The notes: a model not told the origin generated them from the sequence alone. A DNA stretch of 7,566 bases from Legionella genomosp. 1 (GCA_945865355.1 CAMBDN010000122.1:1-7566), one strand, 5' to 3'. Shown: positions 1-7,089, counted from the stretch's first letter. Program-made: numbers and translations.

Positions 1-52
1 TGTAACGTTTAAGCATGTTGTCTAAATAAAGATCCATCGAGAGCTTCCCCAT
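1..52 (-). CDS. Possible 5' end of an unrecognised gene, cut by left edge
   Basis: Reading leftward from an ATG at 52-50, the frame stays open for 17 codons to the window edge and gives MGKLSMDLYLDNMLKRY. A purine-rich AAGGGA lies about 7 bases upstream and could serve as a ribosome binding site. A second in-frame ATG (37-35) is an alternative start. The gene would be co-directional with epmC, about 170 bases downstream of it. The fragment is too short to assign a family, and an open frame of this length can occur by chance, so this is a tentative call. Confidence 0.3.
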   Translation of the reverse strand, partial: MGKLSMDLYLDNMLKRY

Positions 53-75
53 ATCAATGTCCCTTTTATTCCTTC

Positions 76-143
76 GGTAACATTATTTATGAGGCAACGA
101 ATCAAATTTTTCCTATTTTGGGTAACATTTATTTTGAGGCAAC
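76..143. repeat. 23-bp imperfect direct repeat, 45-bp period
   Basis: The units at 76-98 and 121-143 both begin GGTAACATT and end TGAGGCAAC. They match at 20 of 23 positions; the differences are three A/T changes in the centre. They lie in the 172-base spacer between epmC and the possible gene at the left edge. The spacer otherwise shows no coding frame, no convincing terminator and no clear promoter. The pair could be a duplicated regulator site upstream of the leftmost gene or debris of a decayed element; the sequence does not decide between these. Confidence 0.55.
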
Positions 144-224
144 TCGGCACTATCGTACGAAGTTGTTTTATTGGAATAATTTGCTAAAATTGCTAGTACA
201 CCTGACGTGCTCCGCTGAGCTGAA

Positions 225-761
225 TCAACGTAGCGTTTGAACATCAAAATCCTCGATATTTAGATCCTGTGGTGTCGCATAAAAGTCGCAAAGTGCGTGT
301 CGAAAAATCGTGGCTCGAGCAGGAAGTCCTTGCTCATCATATTTTTTTACTTGGTCATATACTGCTTGTTTAAACGGCTGGGGATCCGACGCAACGCCAC
401 TTAAGTTATCGATGCTAACACGAAATGGATGCCCCGTAGCCATCGACAAAATCCACTCTAAAGCTTGGGGTTTTACTTCAACAGACTGAAATATTTCTTG
501 CTGTGCGGCTGTTCGACCATCGGGTAAATACCAATAACCAAAATCCACTTGCTTACGCCGTTCAGCACCAGCAATTAACCAATGTGAACATTCATGCAAT
601 GCACTACTAAAAAACCCGTGGGCAAAGAAAATGGCGTGGTAGGGTCTCTCCCGATCAGCAGGAAGATAGATCGGCTCATCCCCACCTTTCACAAGCTGAG
701 TATTATATTCCTCAGCAAAACAAGCATTAAAAATTGATATTAAATCTTGATATTGGTGCAC
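225..761 (-). CDS. epmC: Elongation factor P hydroxylase EpmC (YfcM family)
   Basis: EpmC hydroxylates the beta-lysylated lysine of elongation factor P, the last step after EpmB and EpmA; EF-P rescues ribosomes stalled on polyproline. The 178 residues align from end to end with what I recall of E. coli YfcM (about 180 residues), including FNxCF near residue 11, DEPIYLPAD (28-36), FAHGF (46-50), VDFGYWY-PDGR (72-83) and VEVKPQALEW (94-103). An HExxH sequence (H56, E57, H60) with nearby E95 is a likely metal site. The start is GTG at 761-759, which matches the family N terminus; the frame upstream has no ATG and soon reaches a stop. A weak AGGG lies about 7 bases upstream. The gene follows the 576-residue unknown gene by 48 bases, so co-transcription is possible. 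No efp, epmA or epmB is in view. Confidence 0.94.
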   Translation of the reverse strand: MHQYQDLISIFNACFAEEYNTQLVKGGDEPIYLPADRERPYHAIFFAHGFFSSALHECSHWLIAGAERRKQVDFGYWYLPDGRTAAQQEIFQSVEVKPQALEWILSMATGHPFRVSIDNLSGVASDPQPFKQAVYDQVKKYDEQGLPARATIFRHALCDFYATPQDLNIEDFDVQTLR

Positions 762-809
762 AATCTGACCCTGAAAACTGCATAAGTATAAAGCAAATTA
801 ATTATAAAA

Positions 810-2540
810 TTAAGTGGGTGAGGCTGTTTCTTCGACCACGTCCCAATCTATTCCAGGATTAACTTCAGCAGCTGCAATGGTTCTATTTTTTGGTGAATGG
901 AAACGATGACGCATAAATCGTATGGCATCTTCATCACTTTTTAAGTCATACCATTCACGCTTAATACCCCTAGCTGCAACTCGATCGATGACTGGCCCAG
1001 AATCCTCTTTTAAGTCATGCCATTCACTCTCAATACCGGCTGCTGCAACTTGCTCGATGACTGACTCGGAATCCTCTTTTAAGTCATGCCATTCAAACTG
1101 CAAACGATCATCAACAGCAGGATAAAGCCTATATCCTGCCCCCACCTCCGTTGATACAGGTAGAGTATCTTCCAATTTCAATTTTTCGACTTCAGATCGC
1201 CATGCTCGCACCTGATTAATAAATGTTTCATCGGTTAATAATTGTAATAGTAGCTTGGTTAAAAATTTTGGGGTTCCAAGGTATGCTTCTACCAGTGTAC
1301 TTGCCACATTTGGCATATAACTCGATGCCCTTACCGCAGGATGATTTTTTAGTTTCTCAAGGATTGTAAATACATTAATAATCGTTTCCCGCAAACCCGT
1401 CCAATTAGAGCGAACAATTGGATCCTGTATGAACGACTTTGCGTCATGTAGTAATGATGGAAGAAAAATATGTGCCAATTTATTGTGAAATATCAACTTG
1501 CTGAGTTGGTACAGTGAGGCCAACGGTAACGCATCAATTATTTCTGAAATATTTCGTGATGGTCTACCTTGCATGATGCGCGGTATTTTTACCTTAAGCC
1601 CCAACAAGATTGTATCCACCATAAATCCCACGCCACCTTGATAAAGTAATATAGGATCAGCTAAAACCCTTTTCGATAATTTCTGTGTCGCGGGTAAGTT
1701 TAAATGCGCGGCTACGCTCATTTGAGTGACTAACATGAACTGTTCAACTGCACCGGCATAAAATGCGCGAGGAATTCCTGTTGCTGTTTCTAGGAGTGAG
1801 TTAACTAACCATGAGCTCCCGACTTGTCCCAAACCTAAAGATAAAGCTAGCTCTGAATGCTCCTGCAGATAAACGACCTGGTGTCGATTGCATACATCCG
1901 GTAAAACAACCGTTAATACATAGCGACCTCGATGATATACCGATAAGACCGCAGCGAGAGGACCACCTGCTACAGGTACGTATCCAATGAGTGAAATTGC
2001 TGCCTCTGTCGACCAGTAAGCAACGATATCTCGGAGGGAGCCCTGCATGAAACGTAACATCGAACAATGCTCTTCCTTACATATTGTCATTGGTGATGCG
2101 CTCTTAACTCCATTCAGCAAAAATGGTGCCTCTAAACTAACAATGGTTGTTCGAACAGCTATTTGAGTTTTTTTATTGATACTGTAAACCCAGGTTGCTG
2201 CCTGTAATAAATATAATGTCGTTTGTATTGCCGTATCAGTGCTTAACCAGGCGCTATCAGGATCGTCGTCCAAATAATCTTTACCTCGGTCTTGCAGGTA
2301 TTGGTTACAGAATGTGACCAATACCAATGGTACTAAGTCTTCGAATGTAATACGCATGAGATGCTTGGCAACGGTTTTAGTAGGTACATGGTTTACAATC
2401 GAGTTCACAACTTTAGGAATAACACCTATTTGTTCGAATGCATAGGCTATTGTCTGATAAGAATAGCTGGCAACAGCCGCTGAAGTATCATGAGCCCAAA
2501 TCCGTTTACCCCAATCCTTCACGTTCATAAACCAACCCAT
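810..2540 (-). CDS. Unrecognised 576-aa protein with C-terminal EWHDLK repeats
   Basis: I do not recognise the family. I chose the ATG at 2540-2538 because GGAG sits 6 bases upstream; an in-frame TTG at 2570 would add 10 residues but has no good ribosome site. Numbering from that ATG, hydrophobic stretches lie at about 69-82, 103-121, 180-202 (with GYVPVAGGPLAAVLSVY) and 296-317. Some could be membrane segments, others buried helices; there is no clear signal peptide. A C-x4-C pair lies near 154-159. The middle (about 330-450) looks helical. The tail from about 455 is charged and probably flexible. It holds two full 23-residue repeats from E483 and E506 and a partial one from E529, each opening EW[HY]DLK, and ends DWDVVEETASPT. 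The GYVPVAGGP part faintly recalls EI24/CysZ-like segments, a weak hint only. The gene lies between the cox operon and epmC, about 240 bases downstream of coxC, with no transposon remnants. Confidence 0.85.
   Translation of the reverse strand: MGWFMNVKDWGKRIWAHDTSAAVASYSYQTIAYAFEQIGVIPKVVNSIVNHVPTKTVAKHLMRITFEDLVPLVLVTFCNQYLQDRGKDYLDDDPDSAWLSTDTAIQTTLYLLQAATWVYSINKKTQIAVRTTIVSLEAPFLLNGVKSASPMTICKEEHCSMLRFMQGSLRDIVAYWSTEAAISLIGYVPVAGGPLAAVLSVYHRGRYVLTVVLPDVCNRHQVVYLQEHSELALSLGLGQVGSSWLVNSLLETATGIPRAFYAGAVEQFMLVTQMSVAAHLNLPATQKLSKRVLADPILLYQGGVGFMVDTILLGLKVKIPRIMQGRPSRNISEIIDALPLASLYQLSKLIFHNKLAHIFLPSLLHDAKSFIQDPIVRSNWTGLRETIINVFTILEKLKNHPAVRASSYMPNVASTLVEAYLGTPKFLTKLLLQLLTDETFINQVRAWRSEVEKLKLEDTLPVSTEVGAGYRLYPAVDDRLQFEWHDLKEDSESVIEQVAAAGIESEWHDLKEDSGPVIDRVAARGIKREWYDLKSDEDAIRFMRHRFHSPKNRTIAAAEVNPGIDWDVVEETASPT
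939..1094 (-). repeat. 69-bp in-frame tandem repeat (2 full copies plus partial third)
   Basis: The copies at 1026-1094 and 957-1025 match at 58 of 69 bases (84%), and an 18-base remnant at 939-956 matches the conserved end of the unit at 17 of 18. The period of 69 bases is exactly 23 codons, so the reading frame is kept. Conservation is strongest over the part encoding EWHDLKEDS and looser over the rest, which encodes VI[ED][QR]VAA.GI. This suggests either selection on the EWHDLK core or fairly recent duplication. Confidence 0.9.
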
Positions 2541-2546
2541 TATGCA

Positions 2547-2551
2547 CTCCA
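2547..2551 (-). promoter_or_regulatory. Ribosome binding site deciding the start of the 576-aa gene
   Basis: On the minus strand this reads TGGAG, 6 bases before the ATG at 2540-2538. No comparable site precedes the in-frame TTG at 2570. This favours the shorter protein. Confidence 0.65.
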
Positions 2552-2603
2552 GCAAAACGAATTTATACAAACTAAAATGATGCGATAAAACAAGGATAAT
2601 TCA

Positions 2604-2630
2604 AATATATAGCTATTTGGCTATTAACAA
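2604..2630 (-). promoter_or_regulatory. Weak candidate sigma-70 promoter for the 576-aa gene
   Basis: On the minus strand TTGTTA (2630-2625) and TATATT (2609-2604) are separated by 15 bases, shorter than the usual 17. They lie about 65-90 bases upstream of the chosen ATG in an AT-rich 238-base spacer. In such sequence chance matches are common; a second weak pair (TTGCAT / TACATT, 17-base spacing) lies farther upstream around 2645-2675. I would only say that this spacer is the likely promoter location. Confidence 0.2.
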
Positions 2631-2725
2631 CCATTTAACAAATGTACGTTGATTATGAAGGGAATGCAATAGATACAGAAAGTACGACTTAATGAAAAAT
2701 CTATAGCCGATTAATATCAGCTGAA

Positions 2726-2746
2726 TACCGCGAGCAAGTCGCGGTA
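2726..2746 (-). terminator. Hairpin downstream of coxC: terminator or REP-like palindrome
   Basis: TACCGCGA and TCGCGGTA form a perfect 8-bp stem around a 5-base loop, starting 32 bases past the coxC stop. The position suits a transcription end for the cox operon. On the minus strand the stem is not followed by a clear T-run (the next bases are TTCAGCTG), so it is not a textbook rho-independent terminator. The GC-rich stem in AT-rich surroundings also resembles the short palindromic elements dispersed through many gammaproteobacterial genomes. TCAGCTGA, itself a palindrome, lies at 2717-2724. Confidence 0.55.
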
Positions 2747-2778
2747 AGTAGGCGTTAGGGAGTCATTGTCAACAAACT

Positions 2779-3648
2779 CTATAACCAGTAGACAAAGATA
2801 AAAAGGAACAACCAGACGACGTCTACAAAATGCCAATACCAGGCAACTGCCTCGAAGGCAAAATGTCGTTCGGGTGTAAAATGGCCACACAATGAACGGG
2901 CCAAAATGACAATCAGCATGATAGTACCAATGGTAACATGCAGCCCGTGAAAGCCTGTTAGCATGAAAAAGGTCGTTCCATAAATACCTGCGTCCAAGGT
3001 TAAATTCATCTCGGTGTAAGCATCATAGTACTCATGTGCCTGCAAGAATAGAAAAAAGATACCCAGAGCAATAGTACAGCCTAAACCAATGTCTAGCTGT
3101 CGTCGCTTATTCATTTTCAATGCCCAGTGTGCCCAGGTAATTGTCACGCCGGATGTCAATAATACCATCGTATTAATTGCAGCTAATCCCCATGCCGGCA
3201 TCCCTTCATGAGCACCAACAAATACTTGGTTATTTGGATTAACTAACAGCGGCCAGGTGGCTTGGAAATTAGGCCATAAGACAATATGGGTAATAGGATG
3301 TATATCACCATTCAACAGAGGCATTAACCAAAGTCGTGTGAAAAACAAGGCGCCAAAAAATGCACCGAAGAAACAAACTTCAGAGAAGATAAACCAACAC
3401 ATTCCCCAGCGGAATGAACGATCAACCTGGAGATCATAGAGACCTTTTTGATTTTCATAAATAACCTGGCCAAACCAGCCGAACATCATTAAACACAAAA
3501 TCATCAAGCCAATCGTAAAAATATAGGGACCATACCAATCGGTATGCAACCAAGATCCAGCACCGACTAACATGGTGGTTAAACCAATTGAGCCTACTAA
3601 CGGCCAGTGGCTTGGTTGGGGAATATAATAGGTGCCGTGTTCGCTCAT
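2779..3648 (-). CDS. coxC: Cytochrome c oxidase subunit III
   Basis: This is subunit III of the aa3-type oxidase, an integral membrane protein that carries no metal but stabilises subunit I and helps proton uptake. The 289 residues are full length for the bacterial seven-helix form. Visible hallmarks are the N-terminal YYIPQPSHWP, the helix RSFRWGMCWFIFSEVCFF with E90 (equivalent to the DCCD-reactive glutamate of the family), QAHEYYDA around E206, TGFHGLHVTIG (231-241) and the C-terminal WYWHFVDVVWLFLF. The ATG at 3648 gives the expected N terminus; GGAG lies about 11 bases upstream, slightly far. It is the last gene of the coxBA-ctaG-coxC set, 56 bases after ctaG, and is followed by a hairpin. 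Confidence 0.98.
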   Translation of the reverse strand: MSEHGTYYIPQPSHWPLVGSIGLTTMLVGAGSWLHTDWYGPYIFTIGLMILCLMMFGWFGQVIYENQKGLYDLQVDRSFRWGMCWFIFSEVCFFGAFFGALFFTRLWLMPLLNGDIHPITHIVLWPNFQATWPLLVNPNNQVFVGAHEGMPAWGLAAINTMVLLTSGVTITWAHWALKMNKRRQLDIGLGCTIALGIFFLFLQAHEYYDAYTEMNLTLDAGIYGTTFFMLTGFHGLHVTIGTIMLIVILARSLCGHFTPERHFAFEAVAWYWHFVDVVWLFLFIFVYWL

Positions 3649-3704
3649 AATGAGTGGTTCTCCTGTTCTCTCTACTTAGGATTGCGCAAGAATGCGGTGT
3701 TAGT

Positions 3705-4247
3705 TCAGGCGCGGTCCTTGACCCGGTTTGTTACATCAAACAACGTATACGCTAACGTGATGGTTCTCACGTTAATGGGTAAATCATTATCTATGTGAAA
3801 CAGCAATGGCATATCCATTGCTTCGTGTCCATTTAACGTCTGCTGTGTAAAACAAAAACATTCCGTCTTTTTTAAATATTTTGCCGCAATACCTGGCGTC
3901 ACACTAGGTATTGCTTGCACTGTCATACGATGATCCGTTGTATTCTCTGCATAAAACGCAAGTCTTGCAATTTCACCAGGATGAACCTTAATTTTTCGGA
4001 TCTTTGGGTAAAATTTCCACGGTACACCACCATTATTGGTTGCGACAAACTCAACCACCACCTCTCTTTTATCTATTTTAGCCTTACTAACATCGTAAGC
4101 CACTGCTTCAGGATTGGTCTTACCATTGATGCCTAATGTTCTGCATAATGTATTGTATATAGGGACTAATGCAAACCCGAACCCAAACATTCCCACAACA
4201 ATTACTGCGAGCAGAACAACTAGCTTCGCATGTTTTTTTACAACCAT
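3705..4247 (-). CDS. ctaG: Cytochrome c oxidase assembly protein CtaG (Cox11 family)
   Basis: Cox11/CtaG proteins deliver copper to the CuB site of subunit I on the outer face of the membrane. The 180 residues begin with a short positive stretch and one membrane helix (about 8-28), followed by VPIYNTLCRTLGING with the conserved C35. The soluble beta-rich domain carries the copper-binding C-F-C pair (C130, C132) in ECFCFTQQ, and the typical MPLLFHIDNDLP follows at 146-157. Length and order are normal for the family. It begins 12 bases after the coxA stop, and its likely ribosome site, GAGG, overlaps that stop (TGAGG), so it is probably translated together with coxA. No DUF2909-type small gene lies between it and coxC. 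Confidence 0.97.
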   Translation of the reverse strand: MVVKKHAKLVVLLAVIVVGMFGFGFALVPIYNTLCRTLGINGKTNPEAVAYDVSKAKIDKREVVVEFVATNNGGVPWKFYPKIRKIKVHPGEIARLAFYAENTTDHRMTVQAIPSVTPGIAAKYLKKTECFCFTQQTLNGHEAMDMPLLFHIDNDLPINVRTITLAYTLFDVTNRVKDRA

Positions 4248-4259
4248 ACAACATTTACC

Positions 4260-5876
4260 TCAATGGAAAGCGGGTGGAATCTCAGGTGGCGTTACAAAGC
4301 TATGGTAAGGAGGAGGAGAGGACAATGTCCATTCTAGTCCGTGTGCTCCTTCCCATACCTTATTATCCACTTTTTTCCCGTGACGAACCGTGCTAATGAC
4401 ATTGTATAAAAACAACAATTGAGAAAAACCAAAGATAAAGGCACCAATTGTCGAAATCATATTAAAATTAGTAAATTGCAGCGCATAATCAGGAACTCGA
4501 CGAGGCATGCCAGCTAAACCTAAGAAATGCATAGGGAAAAAAGCAATGTTAACGGAAATAACGGATAGCCAAAAGTGCCATTTCCCTAATCGCTCATTGT
4601 ACATATGGCCAGTCCATTTTGGTAACCAGTAATACGTAGCACCCAGTAAGGAAAATATAGCACCCGGTACTAATACATAATGGAAATGTCCGACTACAAA
4701 ATAGGTATCCTGGTACTGATAATCGGCTGGCACCAAAGCAAGCATCAAGCCGGTAAACCCCCCAATCGTGAATAAGAAAACAAATCCAATTGCAAAAAGC
4801 ATGGGGGTCTCAAAGGATAATGAGCCTCTGAACATTGTACCAACCCAGTTAAAAACCTTTATTCCTGTTGGGACGGCGATCAGCATGGTGGTGTACATAA
4901 AAAAGAGTTCCGCACCCAATGGAACACCCGTAGTAAACATATGATGTACCCAAACAATAAACGACAACACTGCAATACTAATAATTGCATAGACCATAAA
5001 ATGGTAACCAAACAATGGCTTACGACTAAAGGTAGGTATAATTTCAGAAATAACGCCAAACGCAGGCAAGATTAAAACGTAAACTTCGGGATGGCCAAAG
5101 AACCAAAAAACGTGCTGAAATAAAATGGGATCACCACCACCTGCCGCATCAAAAAAACTCGTACCAAAATGACGGTCAGCTAACATCATTGTTACCGCAC
5201 CAGCTAAAACAGGCATAATAGCAATGAGAAGAAAAGCGGTAATCAACCAGCTCCAAACGAAAATGGGCATTTGCATAAGTGACATACCTGGGGCACGCAT
5301 GTTAAATATCGTAGCGATAATATTGATCGATCCCATGATCGATGAAAGCCCCATCATATGGATTGAAAAAATCATAAAATCGGTACTCGGCGGTGCAAAT
5401 TTGGTCGATAAAGGAGCATACATGGTCCAACCAAAATTAGGGCCACCACCGCTATGAAACATTGTCGAGCCTAACAAAGCAAAAGCAAACGGCAGGATCC
5501 AGAAGCTCCAATTGTTTAAACGTGGCAGAGCCATATCAGGGGCACCGATCATCATTGGTATTTGCCAATTAGCAAAACCAGTGAAAGCTGGCATGACGAC
5601 ACCAAATAGCATCATTAATCCATGCATTGTAGTCATTTGATTAAAGAAATTTGGGTCAACAAAACGATGCCCTGGTTGAAACAATTCTGCACGAATGACA
5701 AGAGCCATGCTGCCGGCAACAAAAAAACTAATCATCGCCAACCATAGATACAATGATCCGATGTCCTTATGATTGGTGGTGAATAACCAGCGCTTTATGA
5801 AACCAATGATCCCTTTGCCTTGTTCTGGACCGTGATGAGCGTCATGTTCTATACCATGTGCTACTGCTTGACTCAT
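4260..5876 (-). CDS. coxA: Cytochrome c oxidase subunit I (haem a, haem a3, CuB)
   Basis: This is the catalytic subunit that reduces oxygen to water and pumps protons. The 538 residues form the twelve-helix core with all expected ligands: H85 (TMHG) and H399 for low-spin haem a, H397 for haem a3 (both in VVGHFHYV), and H262, H311 and H312 for CuB. Y266 in GHPEVY is the residue crosslinked to a CuB histidine in this family. Proton channels are of A1 type: D114 with N121/N122 at the D-channel mouth, E264 at its end, and K340 with T337 in the K-channel. A His-rich N terminus (HGIEHDAHHG) precedes the first helix. ATGA joins this gene to coxB, so translation is probably coupled, and a strong GGAGGG lies 5 bases upstream of the ATG. 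Confidence 0.99.
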   Translation of the reverse strand: MSQAVAHGIEHDAHHGPEQGKGIIGFIKRWLFTTNHKDIGSLYLWLAMISFFVAGSMALVIRAELFQPGHRFVDPNFFNQMTTMHGLMMLFGVVMPAFTGFANWQIPMMIGAPDMALPRLNNWSFWILPFAFALLGSTMFHSGGGPNFGWTMYAPLSTKFAPPSTDFMIFSIHMMGLSSIMGSINIIATIFNMRAPGMSLMQMPIFVWSWLITAFLLIAIMPVLAGAVTMMLADRHFGTSFFDAAGGGDPILFQHVFWFFGHPEVYVLILPAFGVISEIIPTFSRKPLFGYHFMVYAIISIAVLSFIVWVHHMFTTGVPLGAELFFMYTTMLIAVPTGIKVFNWVGTMFRGSLSFETPMLFAIGFVFLFTIGGFTGLMLALVPADYQYQDTYFVVGHFHYVLVPGAIFSLLGATYYWLPKWTGHMYNERLGKWHFWLSVISVNIAFFPMHFLGLAGMPRRVPDYALQFTNFNMISTIGAFIFGFSQLLFLYNVISTVRHGKKVDNKVWEGAHGLEWTLSSPPPYHSFVTPPEIPPAFH

Positions 5877-7078
5877 TGTAACCCTCCAGCTTGAGCTTTC
5901 TTCACCATTGTTGGTTGTTGAACGTCACCGTGCCGGACATTTGCTACATCCGCCGGCTGAACATCATCATTTGTGTTATTTCCCCATGCGTTGCGTTCAT
6001 AAGTAATAATTGCCGCAAGCACATCATCCGTTAATTGATCTTTATAGGGTTGCATCGCCGATCCTGGAACTCCATTTAACACCAAGGCAGTATGCCTTGA
6101 TATGGGCTTACCCACAGCAATAGAACTATTTTTGAGCGCAGGGTACATCGGTGGCAAACCCAGTCCAGTGGGTTGATGACAGGCTGCACAAATCAAATTA
6201 TATTTCTCTTTGCCCAGCGTCATGAGCTCTTCGTGAGTCATCATCTTTTGGGCAGCAGCGACTGCTTTTGTCGTGGCGTATTTGTCTTCTACTTTTGTTT
6301 GCTGACCAACCCACTTGGCAAAATCTTCTTCACTTACAGCCTTCACAACAATTGGCATAAAGCCATGATTAATACCACAAAGTTCTGCGCATTGACCGCG
6401 ATATACACCTGGTTTTTCAATTCGCGCCCATGCTTCATGTACATAACCAGGGATTGCGTCGCGCTTAACACCGATAGCAGGTACCCACCATGAGTGGATA
6501 ACATCATTGGATGTAACCAAAAATCGAATTTTTTTATGTATCGGTACAACCAAGGGCTGATCAACTTCTAGTAAATACCATTGTCCCTTTGGTTGCTGGT
6601 TTTGGACTTGAGTATAGGGCGTTGACAAATTGCTAAAAAAACTAATGCCCTCATCCATATATTGATACTGCCACTTCCACTGATAGCCCACGATTTTAAT
6701 GGTAACGTCTGAATCCGTATTATCTTCTTGACGAATCAAAACCTGCGTTGCGGGAATTGCAAGTCCAATTAAGATGATAAACGGAATGATAGTCCAGATA
6801 ATTTCCAATCGGGTGTTAACGCTAAACGTTGCTGCTTTATACCCTTTTGATTTGCGGTGATGAAAAATCGAATAGAACATGACCCCAAAAACACCGATGC
6901 CGATGATAATGCATATCGTCAAGGAGGTCATGTGTAAAAAATACATATCATGACTGACCGGTGTCACCCCTTTGCGCATGTTCATCTGCCAATAATCAGC
7001 AGCCGCTAGTACCGATTGTGCCGGCACAAATGTGGCCAGCATCGCTATCATTCTACAGAGGTTCCACTTGTTTAACAT
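5873..7078 (-). CDS. coxB: Cytochrome c oxidase subunit II with fused cytochrome c domain (caa3 type)
   Basis: Subunit II takes electrons from c-type cytochrome and passes them through CuA to subunit I. The 401-residue form starts at the ATG 7078-7076, chosen because GAGGG lies 6 bases before it; the upstream ATG at 7084 touches that GAGGG and is poorly placed. In this numbering a signal peptide covers about 1-26, two membrane helices lie near 50-70 and 92-114, and the aromatic patch GYQWKWQYQY is at 131-140. The CuA ligands are H195, C230, E232 (backbone), C234, H238 and M241 in CAELCGINHGFM. After about residue 275 comes a monohaem cytochrome c domain with CAACH (C297, C300, H301) and probable axial M342 in GSAMQPY. 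This extension makes the oxidase caa3-like. It is the first gene of the tightly spaced set and overlaps coxA by 4 bases. Confidence 0.97.
   Translation of the reverse strand: MLNKWNLCRMIAMLATFVPAQSVLAAADYWQMNMRKGVTPVSHDMYFLHMTSLTICIIIGIGVFGVMFYSIFHHRKSKGYKAATFSVNTRLEIIWTIIPFIILIGLAIPATQVLIRQEDNTDSDVTIKIVGYQWKWQYQYMDEGISFFSNLSTPYTQVQNQQPKGQWYLLEVDQPLVVPIHKKIRFLVTSNDVIHSWWVPAIGVKRDAIPGYVHEAWARIEKPGVYRGQCAELCGINHGFMPIVVKAVSEEDFAKWVGQQTKVEDKYATTKAVAAAQKMMTHEELMTLGKEKYNLICAACHQPTGLGLPPMYPALKNSSIAVGKPISRHTALVLNGVPGSAMQPYKDQLTDDVLAAIITYERNAWGNNTNDDVQPADVANVRHGDVQQPTMVKKAQAGGLQ
5882..5887 (-). promoter_or_regulatory. Ribosome binding site of coxA, inside the 3' end of coxB
   Basis: On the minus strand this reads GGAGGG, 5 bases before the coxA ATG. 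It is the strongest such site in the window and lies within the last codons of coxB, consistent with high translation of coxA coupled to coxB. Confidence 0.8.
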
Positions 7079-7084
7079 CCCCAT

Positions 7085-7089
7085 CCCTC
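7085..7089 (-). promoter_or_regulatory. Ribosome binding site deciding the coxB start
   Basis: On the minus strand this reads GAGGG. It directly abuts the ATG at 7084 but is 6 bases from the ATG at 7078, so the second ATG, two codons in, is the more likely start. Confidence 0.6.

Noticed and set aside
211..220. Small inverted repeat (GCTC/GAGC type) just past the epmC stop
   Set aside because: The stem is only 4 bp with no T-run, so it is not a convincing terminator.
922..1125. Plus-strand open frame of 67 codons with repeated Ser-rich units
   Set aside because: It is the complement of the tandem repeat in the 576-residue gene; the apparent repeats are a shadow of the real coding repeat.
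1801..2067. Minus-strand 88-codon frame inside the 576-residue gene
   Set aside because: It lies wholly within a much longer frame on the same strand and shows no family features.
2541..2570. Upstream TTG start adding 10 residues to the 576-residue protein
   Set aside because: No Shine-Dalgarno precedes the TTG, whereas GGAG is correctly spaced before the ATG at 2540.
3257..3439. Plus-strand frame opposite coxC
   Set aside because: Antisense to a highly conserved coding region; composition reflects the complement of membrane-protein codons.
3607..4396. Several plus-strand frames opposite coxC, ctaG and the coxA 3' end
   Set aside because: They overlap one another and the real genes and have no recognisable domains or good ribosome sites.
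5224..5457. Plus-strand 77-codon frame opposite coxA
   Set aside because: It lies within the certain coxA coding region and has no independent support.
6173..6564. Open frames on both strands inside coxB
   Set aside because: Both lie inside coxB, whose ligands and domains are complete in the main frame.
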